From positions 124,001 through 188,000 of IMG/VR virus record IMGVR_UViG_3300008110_000004: a stretch of 64,000 bases of DNA. One strand, given 5' to 3'. Position numbers and translations under genes: made by a program. This document shows positions 19,138 to 27,034 of this stretch, piece after piece. Under the pieces are notes generated by a model, which worked only from the letters and a program-made list of their open reading frames with translations, did no database searches and had not been told where the DNA came from. The stretch comes from a virus. Position 1 is the first letter of the stretch. Each line of letters begins with the position of its first letter.

Positions 19138-19921
19138 TCCAAAAGTATTCAATGACATTCCAAAAATAAAAGAAGGTCAAGTATTTCTTTCTCCTCAAAT
19201 CATGCAATTGATGGATGATGATTGTAGACCTTATGTCAATCTTGGTAATTGGCCAGATTGGTGGAAAGAATTAAGTGGAAGCGAGGGCAGCCTGAAGAGA
19301 TGTTCTGGCACATCGGATTATCTTGCTACAGGATTTACGATCCCTTTGTGGGCTAAGGCAATGTTTAGGCCATCAGTTGATTATAAGTCGTGGGAAGCGC
19401 AATTTGATCTATCTAATGATATTGGAAATTTTGGTATAGAAAGCTTTAACTATGGACAAACGGGAGAATGTCCGGTAACAAAAGTTAGAAAAATTGAAAA
19501 AGCTAATTATGTAAAAATAATAAATCCATGGCTAACTAAAACAGCACCAGGATGGTCAAGCCTATTCTTGCCACCATTATGGGATCCTAACCCAAACTAC
19601 ACAATGCTACCAGCCGTAGTGAATACTGATTACTATCATAATGCCCACATGGTTATTAATATCTTAACAGATCAACCATTTGAATTAGAAATCGGTAGAC
19701 CAATGTGGCACGTAATTCCATTTAAAAGAACAAAGTCTTTAGAGGCTATTTGGGGAGATGAGTCTGCATATAACCTATTGAGATATAGGGGTTTCGGTGG
19801 GCCTTTTTCCCCAAAAAGACAAAAAAGTAAATATAAAAAACTTCAAAGAGAAATAGATGAATCTATTGTTTCTGAAAAGAAAAAACTATTAAATAAAATT
19901 TTTAATAAAAATAGGAGTTGA
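19103..19921 (+). CDS. Unknown protein coupled to the halogenase (DUF6065-like?)
   Basis: 272 residues; start overlaps the halogenase by 35 bp. Trp/Pro-rich, with WPDWWKEL near residue 49, FLPPLWDPNP, a VVNTDYYHNAHMVINIL stretch and IGRPMWHVIPFKR. The order resembles a small beta-barrel (cupin-like) family often seen beside halogenases and oxygenases, possibly DUF6065; that name is from memory and uncertain. Lys-rich C-terminal tail. May be an accessory or second-step enzyme. Confidence 0.6.
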   Translation: MVKNSEKLKIVSPKVFNDIPKIKEGQVFLSPQIMQLMDDDCRPYVNLGNWPDWWKELSGSEGSLKRCSGTSDYLATGFTIPLWAKAMFRPSVDYKSWEAQFDLSNDIGNFGIESFNYGQTGECPVTKVRKIEKANYVKIINPWLTKTAPGWSSLFLPPLWDPNPNYTMLPAVVNTDYYHNAHMVINILTDQPFELEIGRPMWHVIPFKRTKSLEAIWGDESAYNLLRYRGFGGPFSPKRQKSKYKKLQREIDESIVSEKKKLLNKIFNKNRS

Positions 19922-19922
19922 A

Positions 19923-20174
19923 ATGGACTTCATATTATCTGACAATGAAAAAATGGCACTTAAGTTAAGTGCTCGTAAAAAATTAGAACTAGAAATATAT
20001 TCAGCTGCTATAATGGTGGGAATAGATCCAGAGGAATTGGAGATGGTTGATGGTAAATTTACATGGACACCAGTTTTTTCCGGAAATGAAGTAATGGGAG
20101 ACTCTTGGAAAACTATTACTGAAAAACGTTTAAAGCAAGTTTTAAATGCATATGAAAAATTGATAGGTTCCTGA
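19923..20174 (+). CDS. Small unknown protein
   Basis: 83 residues after AGGAGTTGAA. Helix-rich; GIDPEELEMVDGKFTWTPVF may form a small beta-hairpin. Possible distant relative of the 15872-16117 product. Lies between the halogenase partner and the second oxygenase. Confidence 0.65.
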   Translation: MDFILSDNEKMALKLSARKKLELEIYSAAIMVGIDPEELEMVDGKFTWTPVFSGNEVMGDSWKTITEKRLKQVLNAYEKLIGS

Positions 20175-20188
20175 TAATAAGGATTGAT

Positions 20189-20899
20189 ATGGATCAAGCT
20201 AGTTTCTATTGGCCAGCTGGCACAGCTTCTGCAATAATGGTTGCAGACAATATTGTTGATAAAGAAATATGTGATTTAACTTTAAGTGAGTTAAAAAAAT
20301 ATTATAGTCAAGTCGCTTCACCAGGCCCAACCATTAGTGGGCTAATGCCATCTATTAAAAGTAGCATGGATATAAACTGGTCACATCAAGCGATGGTTTG
20401 TCAAAATATTCCAACTGATAAATTGGATGCATGTGAAGTCCATATTGTTGAAAAACTATTTCTCTGCATTGCTAAGTATAGGGAGCAGTTTAGGTGGCTA
20501 TGGGAATGGAATGATATATCTGATACAGGATTTAGAGTGCAAGAATACAAAAAAGGTGTTGGATACTACAGAGAGCATATAGATGGTGGTATGGGTGATA
20601 AGACTTATACCAGAGACAGAATTCTTGCTGCTATAATATATCTAAACGATGTTGAAATGGGTGGGGAAACATACTTTAGGGAGCATGAGTTGAGAGTTCC
20701 AGCAAAAGCTGGTTCGATATGTTTATTTCCAACACATTGGACATACCCGCATCAAGGATGTCTTCCAATATCAAATGACAAGTGGATCATATCAACCTTT
20801 ATACAAACACAAGCTAATGATATAGTTGAGTCTCTTGATGCACAAGAGGAAAAAGAAATTGTATTATCTTCTACGAAAATGCCAAAAAATGACAAGTAA
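20189..20899 (+). CDS. 2OG-Fe(II) dioxygenase (prolyl-hydroxylase-like), copy 2
   Basis: 236 residues after AAGGATTGAT. Iron ligands H130 and D132 (REHID) and H188 (YPHQG), with LNDVEMGGETYFREHELRVP and PAKAGSICLFP in the standard P4H order. It differs strongly in sequence from copy 1, so it is not a recent duplicate. The end overlaps the next gene by 11 bp. Confidence 0.85.
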   Translation: MDQASFYWPAGTASAIMVADNIVDKEICDLTLSELKKYYSQVASPGPTISGLMPSIKSSMDINWSHQAMVCQNIPTDKLDACEVHIVEKLFLCIAKYREQFRWLWEWNDISDTGFRVQEYKKGVGYYREHIDGGMGDKTYTRDRILAAIIYLNDVEMGGETYFREHELRVPAKAGSICLFPTHWTYPHQGCLPISNDKWIISTFIQTQANDIVESLDAQEEKEIVLSSTKMPKNDK

Positions 20900-21539
20900 A
20901 ACCGTATACGATTATTTTACTGGTAGACTATTGACAGTTAGACCAGACCCATTTGTGTTAGATAATGTATTATCTGAAGAAGATTTTAATAGTCTTAAGT
21001 ATGATATTGAATTAGAAAAAAATAACTCAAACTTAAACTATGATCGCACCATGGGTAGATTCACTATTTCTGATGAAAAATTATTTCAAAAAGAAAAAGA
21101 AAAACTTACCAGCCTTGCTAGAAAAATATTTAACTCAGAAACATTAGTTCCATCATATTGTTTGTACGCTGTTTATAGAGGTCACCGGGCAAATTTGCCT
21201 CACCACATAGATGATAATGCCTGCACATATACTATTGATTTATGCATTTCATACAAAACGCAGTGGCCCATTTATGTAAACGATATTGAGTTTAAATTAG
21301 AGCCGAATCAAGCAGTGTGCTATTATGGGGAAGATCAGTATCATTGGAGAAATAAATTTCCTGATCCAGCGAACAACGAAGTTGAAATGATTTTTTTTCA
21401 TTTTATTGAACCAGATCATTGGTCAATAATAAATGGTCAAGAATATAGAAAAGAAATATTAGGCAACTGCATTCAACATCAAAAAAAGGTTCTAAAATAC
21501 TTACTTAATAGCCCAAAGGTAAATAGTGATGGTAGATAA
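20889..21539 (+). CDS. 2OG-Fe(II) dioxygenase-like protein, copy 3
   Basis: 216 residues; I chose ATG 20889 because the longer frame from 20826 overlaps the previous gene heavily. The putative iron triad is H106, D108 (HHIDD) and H152 (YHWRN), with LEPNQAVCYYGEDQYHW replacing the usual KAGSxxLFP. It is more divergent than copies 1 and 2, but HxD...H spacing and order are kept. Confidence 0.65.
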   Translation: MTSKTVYDYFTGRLLTVRPDPFVLDNVLSEEDFNSLKYDIELEKNNSNLNYDRTMGRFTISDEKLFQKEKEKLTSLARKIFNSETLVPSYCLYAVYRGHRANLPHHIDDNACTYTIDLCISYKTQWPIYVNDIEFKLEPNQAVCYYGEDQYHWRNKFPDPANNEVEMIFFHFIEPDHWSIINGQEYRKEILGNCIQHQKKVLKYLLNSPKVNSDGR

Positions 21540-21828
21540 TATTAAAATATTTTTTTCTAAAGTTATAGACGCAGTAAAAGAAATGTCCAATAAATCCTAT
21601 TGGAATAAACCTAACTCTGTTGAGGCTTGGGGTTTTGCTACAAAAATAGCTATTATATTTCCTGGCTTATTATTTGGCAAACAGTGGTGGTGGTTGTATA
21701 TTTTCGCCATTGCGTCAAGCCTAAGTTTAATATGGTCTTCTACTAAAAAAACCCTTCCAACAATTATTATCTTTAATCTATTATGGGTCGCCTTAGCTAG
21801 TGCAGCGATAATTAAACACTTTGTATGA
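21529..21828 (+). CDS. Small membrane protein, two to three helices
   Basis: 99 residues from ATG 21529 (a GTG lies 3 bp upstream). Hydrophobic segments at about 35-55, 57-72 and 78-96, N-terminal region polar. Overlaps both neighbours, so part of the same operon. May anchor a glycan intermediate for the following GT2 enzyme; speculative. Confidence 0.65.
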   Translation: MVDNIKIFFSKVIDAVKEMSNKSYWNKPNSVEAWGFATKIAIIFPGLLFGKQWWWLYIFAIASSLSLIWSSTKKTLPTIIIFNLLWVALASAAIIKHFV

Positions 21829-22598
21829 TTTCAATAATAACACCTACGTATAACACAGATAAAAATGTGCTTGCCCGCACATGGGCTTCTCTAAAGGGGC
21901 AAACATTTAAGGATTGGGAGTGGGTCATTATAGATGACTCAACCAACGACAACGTTTGGCATCAAGTCTATGGTTTTGCTTCTGATGAAAGATACAAAAT
22001 CCAGATGCACAAAAGTCATGTTCATTCTGGAAATATAGGTCGCAATAAAAGACGTGGATTCATGCTCTCAGAGGGCTCAATATTAGTTGAGCTAGATCAT
22101 GACGATGAGCTAACTCCAGACGCTCTGACAGAGATTTACGAGGCGTTCCGGGCAAATCCTGAGGTTGGCTTTGTTTACTCGGACTGGTGCGAAATACTGC
22201 CCGATGGTCAATCGGGTATTTATCCTAAAGGTTGGGCTTTTGGCTATGGTTCAGAGTACTGGTCTCAAGAGTATGGCGTTTGGGTTATGTCTTCTCCGGA
22301 AATAAATCCAACCACCATGAAGCATATTGTTTCTGCTCCCAACCACGTTAGGGCATGGAGAGCTAACGTATATCATCAGTTGGGTGGGCATAATCCAGAT
22401 TATGAAATTGCCGATGACTACGAATTAGTCGTGAGAACTTTTCTAGCCACTAATTTTTATCATATTAAGAAACTATTGTACAAACAATATACTAGTCCAG
22501 CCACAGCGCAGCGTCAAAAGAATGATCTCATACAAAAGTATGTTGCTGAGATATCAGCTAGATATTCTAGCGATATAGATAAAAAATTTGGTATATAA
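21825..22598 (+). CDS. GT2-family glycosyltransferase
   Basis: 257 residues, 4-bp overlap with the membrane protein. It begins ISIITPTYNT, has VIIDDS and the metal-binding LVELDHDDELTPDAL stretch (DxD at D92/D94 approx.), then a SAPNHVRAWR acceptor region and DDYELVVRTF near the ED(Y) motif of inverting GT-A enzymes. It transfers a sugar from a nucleotide donor. Last + strand gene before the genome switches to - strand genes. Confidence 0.88.
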   Translation: MISIITPTYNTDKNVLARTWASLKGQTFKDWEWVIIDDSTNDNVWHQVYGFASDERYKIQMHKSHVHSGNIGRNKRRGFMLSEGSILVELDHDDELTPDALTEIYEAFRANPEVGFVYSDWCEILPDGQSGIYPKGWAFGYGSEYWSQEYGVWVMSSPEINPTTMKHIVSAPNHVRAWRANVYHQLGGHNPDYEIADDYELVVRTFLATNFYHIKKLLYKQYTSPATAQRQKNDLIQKYVAEISARYSSDIDKKFGI

Positions 22599-22599
22599 G

Positions 22600-22761
22600 T
22601 TATTTTTTTTGAGAGTGCTCTTGAACAAAACGTTCAACAGCTCTATTAATTTTTTGTGTTAAATTTTCTACTGGTGTGACCATTTCTGAGCAGTCAATAT
22701 CATAGTATTCCTCAGCGCTAGTAGCGTACGGATCTGAGCAGTATAGTGTACCTTGGTTCAT
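22600..22761 (-). CDS. Small acidic/helical unknown protein (53 aa)
   Basis: Found by reading the - strand: ATG at 22761 after AAAAGGAATAAA, 53 codons, stop TAA at 22600-22602. Begins MNQGTLYCSDPY, has two Cys and ends with a charged helix (INRAVERFVQEH). It is convergent with the GT2 gene, 1 bp apart. The 85 bp upstream hold no gene. Confidence 0.6.
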   Translation of the reverse strand: MNQGTLYCSDPYATSAEEYYDIDCSEMVTPVENLTQKINRAVERFVQEHSQKK

Positions 22762-22846
22762 TTTATTCCTTTTCCAAAACTAAACTTTTTTCAAAAATGA
22801 AAACGGGCCTCAAAATTTTTTTCCAAATTTACCCTATATAGGGATT

Positions 22847-23173
22847 TCAGTCCATAGGGGGTCTACGAATTTGTAGGGAACTACTGCGACCACCCATCCC
22901 AAAAAGACCTCTTTTAGTATCTGTTCTTAAGAAGCTTGGATTGTCATAGGTTGTAGTGGATCCAAACATCCCACCTCGACCACGTGGAGTTCTTGTCATC
23001 ATTGTATTGGGGCTCATGGGTGTTCTTGGCATTTTCCTGGACTGAGCTGCTGTTTGACCTAAAAAGTCGTTAATAGCGCTTCCTCCGCGACCTCCAGGTG
23101 ACATAGTGTCTTGAAATGCCCCTAACATTCTCATTCCAGCTCTTGATAATCTGCTATTTCCAAAACCAGGCAT
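22847..23173 (-). CDS. Small basic Gly/Arg/Met-rich protein
   Basis: 108 residues after GGAGAAAGACAA. Rich in Gly, Arg, Ser, Met and Pro with RGRGGMFGS and GMGGRSSS; predicted disordered and strongly basic, so it may bind nucleic acid or be a minor virion part. No family recognised. Confidence 0.6.
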   Translation of the reverse strand: MPGFGNSRLSRAGMRMLGAFQDTMSPGGRGGSAINDFLGQTAAQSRKMPRTPMSPNTMMTRTPRGRGGMFGSTTTYDNPSFLRTDTKRGLFGMGGRSSSLQIRRPPMD

Positions 23174-23195
23174 TTGTCTTTCTCCTTAAGTAAAA

Positions 23196-23534
23196 TTAAC
23201 TTATACTATAATCTATAGTAACGACATTTCCGTCGGTAAACTTTCCTATAAAATCTATATAGTGAACGATATCGCCATCCCTATATGTTGTATAAAAATT
23301 CAAAAATCCATGAAAATTAGCGTCTTTATACGAAGATAGCTCAATTGTTTGCTTGTCTAGCCAGCTAAATTCTTTATATAAAAGTCTTCCAGAATCAGCT
23401 ATCAAATAACTGTCTAGCATACAGTGCAGGTCTTTTGTCTGAAACTCATGACCAGGGGAAAATGATACTTTTTTATTTTCCAAGGTTATTTCTGGAAGAT
23501 TATATTCTACGTATATTGAATCATACATTCCCAT
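23196..23534 (-). CDS. Conserved-looking small phage protein, MGMYDSI type
   Basis: 112 residues. The opening MGMYDSIYVEYNLPEI and the FQTKDLHC segment are familiar from uncharacterised phage proteins of 90-130 residues with a mixed alpha/beta pattern. Function unknown. Confidence 0.65.
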   Translation of the reverse strand: MGMYDSIYVEYNLPEITLENKKVSFSPGHEFQTKDLHCMLDSYLIADSGRLLYKEFSWLDKQTIELSSYKDANFHGFLNFYTTYRDGDIVHYIDFIGKFTDGNVVTIDYSIS

Positions 23535-23615
23535 TGGGGCCCCGATCTTAGGTCTATTTTTTTTTAAAAATATATATATGTAATTATAATGCTTTTTTGT
23601 ATGAATAATAAAAGT

Positions 23616-23693
23616 TTATTCTTTGGACATAATTAAATATGGAATAAGTATCATCATTGCTGCTAGAAAGAAACCAATTATAACATCAAACAT
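23616..23693 (-). CDS. Single-helix membrane micropeptide (25 aa)
   Basis: ATG at 23693, stop at 23616-23618, overlapping the end of the preceding gene by 8 bp. The product is almost one transmembrane helix (FDVIIGFFLAAMMILIPYLI) plus MSKE. An AAGGAA lies 13 bp upstream. One of several micro-membrane proteins in this region; low certainty because of its size. Confidence 0.4.
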   Translation of the reverse strand: MFDVIIGFFLAAMMILIPYLIMSKE

Positions 23694-23979
23694 TCTGTTC
23701 AATTCCTTTAATGTTGTTTTTAGTGTTAATTCTAGAAAATAAAAGTTTAGATTGGGAGAAAATGCAACCAAAATTGATTGGCATATCTACAAAGTCTTCA
23801 CGGAAAAGAGGTCGACCTAAACGTTTTTCAAAGCAGCTAACACAAAGCATTTCAAACTTTGAAGCTACAGAACACCATATTTTATCGTGAAGCATATAGT
23901 ATTCGTTTTTGATGAAAGTATTTTCTTGACAATCTGCACAATCAAATCCTTCTAAGAAGTAATCGTCTAGATTAGTCAT
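23686..23979 (-). CDS. Small zinc-binding phage protein
   Basis: 97 residues. CADC (about 15-18), NEYYMLHDKIW, then CVSCFEKRLGRPL and DF. This is a recurring small phage family with two Cys pairs around a YMLxDxxW motif, probably a zinc-stabilised fold. Function unknown. AGAGGA ribosome site lies inside the upstream 42-residue gene. Confidence 0.7.
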   Translation of the reverse strand: MTNLDDYFLEGFDCADCQENTFIKNEYYMLHDKIWCSVASKFEMLCVSCFEKRLGRPLFREDFVDMPINFGCIFSQSKLLFSRINTKNNIKGIEQNV

Positions 23980-24100
23980 TAGTTATAGGTCCTCTACAGG
24001 TTTTTTTATTTAATTCTTTTTTGAGATCCGGAATAGTTTTTGCACGTAATTTTTGAGTGCGGAAAAGAAAAAGGTCATGTTTAGTCCATTTTCTGGTCAT
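23972..24100 (-). CDS. Small basic protein (42 aa)
   Basis: ATG at 24100, stop at 23972-23974, overlapping both neighbours (8 bp and 20 bp). Basic, helical: FRTQKLRAKTIPDLKKEL. Coupled translation with the zinc protein is likely. Confidence 0.5.
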   Translation of the reverse strand: MTRKWTKHDLFLFRTQKLRAKTIPDLKKELNKKTCRGPITND

Positions 24101-24218
24101 TATTAATATCTTCTTTAAAGACAGAGGATAATATTTTTATAAGTATTCCAGATGTAAAAAGAATAGCAAAAAATGTTAAAAACATACTAAACAAATTGGG
24201 TGCTTGCTGAGCGATCAT
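24081..24218 (-). CDS. Small single-helix membrane protein (45 aa)
   Basis: ATG at 24218 after AAAGGATGGTATT, stop at 24081-24083. A hydrophobic helix (FSMFLTFFAILFTSGILI, about 10-27) is followed by an acidic tail. First gene after the promoter at 24248. Confidence 0.55.
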   Translation of the reverse strand: MIAQQAPNLFSMFLTFFAILFTSGILIKILSSVFKEDINNDQKMD

Positions 24219-24247
24219 AATACCATCCTTTACATAAAGATAGTAAC

Positions 24248-24256
24248 ATTATATCA
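24248..24256 (-). promoter_or_regulatory. Extended -10 promoter element (TGATATAAT)
   Basis: On the - strand the element reads TGATATAAT, a perfect extended -10, 30 bp upstream of the 45-residue membrane protein start. No good -35 is present. It overlaps the end of the DUF4314 gene by 3 bp. Confidence 0.45.
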
Positions 24257-24469
24257 CAGTGTTTGACTTTGATAGGGAATTATTTCAAACTCGTCAATTT
24301 CGGGAATAATTCCCAATATAGATCCAGAATCCCAGTTAACATGAATTGTTTCTAGGTCATCAATAAAATGTATTGTACCGCATTCGCCAGATTTGATACG
24401 AGTATATGGATCATTTATTTGAATTGCCCGAACTCTCTGGCCAACTCTCAAATTTTTCACTAAGTTCAT
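24254..24469 (-). CDS. DUF4314 family protein
   Basis: 71 residues. The order VGQRVRAIQINDPYTRIKSG, CGTIHFIDDLETIHVNWDSG and GIIPEIDEFE matches DUF4314, a small beta-barrel family widespread in phages and mobile elements with unknown function. The only ATG (24469) lies 59 bp inside the preceding gene; a GTG at 24460 is an alternative start. Confidence 0.75.
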   Translation of the reverse strand: MNLVKNLRVGQRVRAIQINDPYTRIKSGECGTIHFIDDLETIHVNWDSGSILGIIPEIDEFEIIPYQSQTL

Positions 24470-24626
24470 CTTGGTTTAGCAAAACCTTTAAATTATAATA
24501 AAGTGGATGAATACCATCAAGATACTCAGGGTACATTGTCGCATACAAGGACATCGTTGTAGCCTCCTCCGGCGTTTCCGCTTCTACAACGAGTGTCCTT
24601 GTAATGCTTATTACATATTTAGTCAT
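24411..24626 (-). CDS. Small unknown protein
   Basis: 71 residues. Starts with MTKYVISITRTLVVEAETPEEA, a beta-strand/helix pattern often found in small phage proteins; Ser/Asn-rich tail. Its last 59 bp overlap the DUF4314 gene. Confidence 0.6.
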   Translation of the reverse strand: MTKYVISITRTLVVEAETPEEATTMSLYATMYPEYLDGIHPLYYNLKVLLNQDELSEKFESWPESSGNSNK

Positions 24627-24678
24627 ATATCTTCCCTAAATTAGAGATTCAAGAAAGATAGTAATGACAAACATGCGA

Positions 24679-25020
24679 TCAGCCAAGCATGACCCAAAGA
24701 TCAAACATCTTTGTATTCTCATTGTAAAGAGAAGCTGTTGAAAGGGTCAAGTTGTCTTTTTTGGCGCGGGTATAAAGAGATACACGCAAGGAGGAAAGCT
24801 GTTCTTTTGACGTAACAGGTATGTTCACATGGAACCACTGATTACGATTAGTGATAAGCTCATTATATATATTGGTGATTACCGGGTTGCGACGGCGACC
24901 TTTACCACTATTCATGGGAGGCTCACCTTTAATTCTGGTGAGAAGCTTTGTAGGCTCGGCAATAGCAAACTTACGAGGGTTTGCTTCTATCTGAGTTTCA
25001 AGACTAGGACGAACAGGCAT
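24679..25020 (-). CDS. Small basic protein, possible DNA-mimic or WYL-like fold, unknown
   Basis: 113 residues after AAGGAGAAAATA. Basic centre (GKGRRRNP) followed by strand-helix-strand (QWFHVNIPVTSKEQLSSLRVSLYTRAKKDNLTL). The second half resembles small regulators that handle nucleic acids, but I recognise no family. Confidence 0.6.
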   Translation of the reverse strand: MPVRPSLETQIEANPRKFAIAEPTKLLTRIKGEPPMNSGKGRRRNPVITNIYNELITNRNQWFHVNIPVTSKEQLSSLRVSLYTRAKKDNLTLSTASLYNENTKMFDLWVMLG

Positions 25021-25074
25021 TATTTTCTCCTTGTAAATTGGTTTGTTCAGATTTTTGTTTAAACAATAATGTAA

Positions 25075-25251
25075 TTAAACTCTCTTTTTAAGAAGATCAA
25101 GAATTTCATTAAGTATTATTTTGATTTCCTTAAGGTTGTCATTAACCTGATTTAAGGGAGCTGTTGTGGAATGATAAGCAATGCTTTCTTGGCGAATTCT
25201 GTCATTTGCACGAGCTGCAGCATCCTTTTCAGCCTGTCTAAATGCGTTCAT
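25075..25251 (-). CDS. Small coiled-coil protein (58 aa)
   Basis: ATG at 25251, stop at 25075-25077. The start overlaps the stop of the upstream 35-residue gene by 4 bp (ATGA). Helical, with a C-terminal leucine-rich amphipathic stretch (LKEIKIILNEILDLLKKRV). Confidence 0.55.
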   Translation of the reverse strand: MNAFRQAEKDAAARANDRIRQESIAYHSTTAPLNQVNDNLKEIKIILNEILDLLKKRV

Positions 25252-25355
25252 TTCTTATTGCTCCAAAAATCATCTTTGCCCAAAAAATGCTTGATAACAA
25301 AAATATTAGCAAGCACTATTGTTGTACCGAAAAAGAATCCAGCAAAAAAACTCAT
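25248..25355 (-). CDS. Single-helix membrane micropeptide (35 aa)
   Basis: ATG at 25355 after a TAGGAGATTATA ribosome site, stop TGA overlapping the next ATG. One hydrophobic helix (FFAGFFFGTTIVLANIFVI) with a charged tail. The clean ribosome site and ATGA coupling support expression. Confidence 0.55.
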   Translation of the reverse strand: MSFFAGFFFGTTIVLANIFVIKHFLGKDDFWSNKK

Positions 25356-25364
25356 TATAATCTC

Positions 25365-26009
25365 CTAATCTTTTTTCCAAGGGGCCACATCTTGATCTCC
25401 AATAACAAGCGCTTTTTCAATAACGATATCAGCTTTTGAAGAATAATAGCCTTGGCGAACAACTTTTGCTGGAGCACCATGAGGAGACCAAGAGTCATGG
25501 TAATAGTGATAAACAGAAACTTCTTCGCCTAATTCACCAATGCGCTCAATTCCAAGCTTAGTTAAGTTATGGGTTAACGTACCATAAGCTTGTTTATATA
25601 TATCACTATAATCATAGCCATTATGATTATCACCAAGATCAATTCCTTGCTCAAGCTCTTGATGATGTTTAATCAACATGCGCAAAAGATCCCAACGAGC
25701 TACTTCAATTTCTGCATCTAAAGCTTTTCTGCGATGAGATATTAAATCAACAATAGTATTTTTATATTTTTCAATATCTTGTTTTTGCTGCTCTATGGTT
25801 TGAAGAGCATCTTCTAAAGCTTGAGAAAGAATAGAATTTGTTTCCATAACTTCAGCTGCATTATCAATAATAGCAGTCGTTGGATACTTGGGGAAGACCA
25901 TTGCTTTGCCATCTTTAGTGCAGGCATCGGACGTGCAATATCTAAAAAGGCGTTCTGGATGAATATTTGGTTTACCGCAATAAACACATGTTAAATATGT
26001 TTCAGTCAT
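25365..26009 (-). CDS. GrpE-like protein with N-terminal zinc finger
   Basis: 214 residues from ATG 26009 (an in-frame ATG at 26087 would overlap the upstream gene). Residues 8-30 contain C8, C11, C25 and C30. A long coiled coil (about 55-130) includes HRRKALDAEIEVARWDLLRML, like the NYRKR region of GrpE. The C-terminus has GIERIGELGEE...VVRQGYYSS...IEKALVIG, which follows the order of the GrpE beta domain (GxxxI, GxxFDP, VxQxGY, RPAxV). GrpE is the nucleotide-exchange factor of DnaK; a phage copy could retune host DnaK. The FDPxxHEAV core is not conserved, so the call is moderate. No dnaK or dnaJ in the window. Confidence 0.5.
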   Translation of the reverse strand: MTETYLTCVYCGKPNIHPERLFRYCTSDACTKDGKAMVFPKYPTTAIIDNAAEVMETNSILSQALEDALQTIEQQKQDIEKYKNTIVDLISHRRKALDAEIEVARWDLLRMLIKHHQELEQGIDLGDNHNGYDYSDIYKQAYGTLTHNLTKLGIERIGELGEEVSVYHYYHDSWSPHGAPAKVVRQGYYSSKADIVIEKALVIGDQDVAPWKKD

Positions 26010-26010
26010 A

Positions 26011-26208
26011 TTATGATTTGATGGCCTCTGCGTATAAAGTATTATATTGTTTTGCGAGCTTATGTATCTCTTCTTGAGGTGCGCCACCCTCTATTGCCAT
26101 AGCTAGTTGAGATCCAAGAACACCTATTCTTTGCCATTTTTTAACTAAGAAGTCTGGAGGTATAGGTTGTGGTTTATCGTACTTTGAAGGATATTTACTA
26201 TAAGCCAA
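26011..26208 (-). CDS. Small unknown protein with TTG start
   Basis: 65 residues. The only sensible start is TTG at 26208, immediately after the upstream TAA and 8 bp downstream of GAGGAT. Contains a helical region (RIGVLGSQLAMAIEGGAPQEEIHKLAKQY). Ends 1 bp before the GrpE-like gene. Confidence 0.6.
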   Translation of the reverse strand: MAYSKYPSKYDKPQPIPPDFLVKKWQRIGVLGSQLAMAIEGGAPQEEIHKLAKQYNTLYAEAIKS

Positions 26209-26427
26209 TTAGTTATCCTCAAATATTTCTTTATATATTAAAGACATTTCGTGATCGATAACTTCTTGAGTTATAGGAGCGTCATGAAGATCTTCATACC
26301 ACATAGTAAAATATCTCTCGGCTACTTGTTGCCAGCGACTAGATTCTCTTTCCCAATACTTTAAATCTTGTTGAGCGCGAGAAAGAGAAACTTGAAGATC
26401 TTGAATAATAGCATGAGACTCACTCAC
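26209..26427 (-). CDS. Small coiled-coil protein with GTG start
   Basis: 72 residues from GTG 26427, which forms a GTGA overlap with the upstream stop and follows AAGGAG by 8 bp; a TTG at 26457 lacks this. Gln/Glu/Arg-rich helix (LSRAQQDLKYWERESSRWQQVAERYF). Confidence 0.6.
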   Translation of the reverse strand: MSESHAIIQDLQVSLSRAQQDLKYWERESSRWQQVAERYFTMWYEDLHDAPITQEVIDHEMSLIYKEIFEDN

Positions 26428-26693
26428 CAGGCTACTCCTTGAGCTACTTCTTTGCAAGTTTCATACTCTGCATCTGCATATTCTTTTTTGCCAAGTTGTG
26501 TAGCGAGATTTTCTGCGACTTCTTTCCATAAATTACGGTCAGCTCGCATGCTGTCAAACATTTCTTTTAGAGCATGAAAGTCATTTTCACAGTCTTGAAT
26601 ATCACTGATCAAAGAAGAGATTATTGCAGACTGATCTTCAGCTGGAATTATCGGGTTGATGTACTCTGGCTCATCAATTGGTTCACGGAACAT
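26424..26693 (-). CDS. Small acidic helical protein
   Basis: 89 residues from ATG 26693 (AAAGGAG six bases upstream; the longer frame to 26726 has no site). Acidic, helical, containing SLISDIQDCENDFHALKEMF and DRNLWKEVAENLA. It shares the WK.VAE. pattern with the next product, so the two may be related. Confidence 0.6.
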   Translation of the reverse strand: MFREPIDEPEYINPIIPAEDQSAIISSLISDIQDCENDFHALKEMFDSMRADRNLWKEVAENLATQLGKKEYADAEYETCKEVAQGVAW

Positions 26694-26722
26694 CAATTCT
26701 CCTTTATAGTGGACTATATTAT

Positions 26723-27034
26723 TCAATCGTTATACCTACTGACTAGATTAATTATTTGATTGTGAAGATCTGCAACTTTATCAACTGTCGACAAATCGTT
26801 AGTATATCTAGTGTAAATTTTAAGAACTTCACGAGAGTAAGCTATGTCACCTTGTGAAACGAAAAGATCATTGTCATGTGAATTCAGCCAAATATGCAGA
26901 GCAGCAGCAAGAGCATTCATTATAATATTAGAGTCTTCTATTTGTATAAAATAGTTTTTATTATTTTCTTCCAAAATAGAAACCTTATGTGAGAGAGCAT
27001 TAACCATGGCTGTTTTCATTGCGAGATGATCCAT
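26723..27034 (-). CDS. Small helical unknown protein
   Basis: 103 residues. Start overlaps the upstream stop by 1 bp after AAGGAGTAC. Helical throughout, with ALSHKVSILEENNKNYF forming a likely coiled coil. No family recognised. Confidence 0.6.
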   Translation of the reverse strand: MDHLAMKTAMVNALSHKVSILEENNKNYFIQIEDSNIIMNALAAALHIWLNSHDNDLFVSQGDIAYSREVLKIYTRYTNDLSTVDKVADLHNQIINLVSRYND

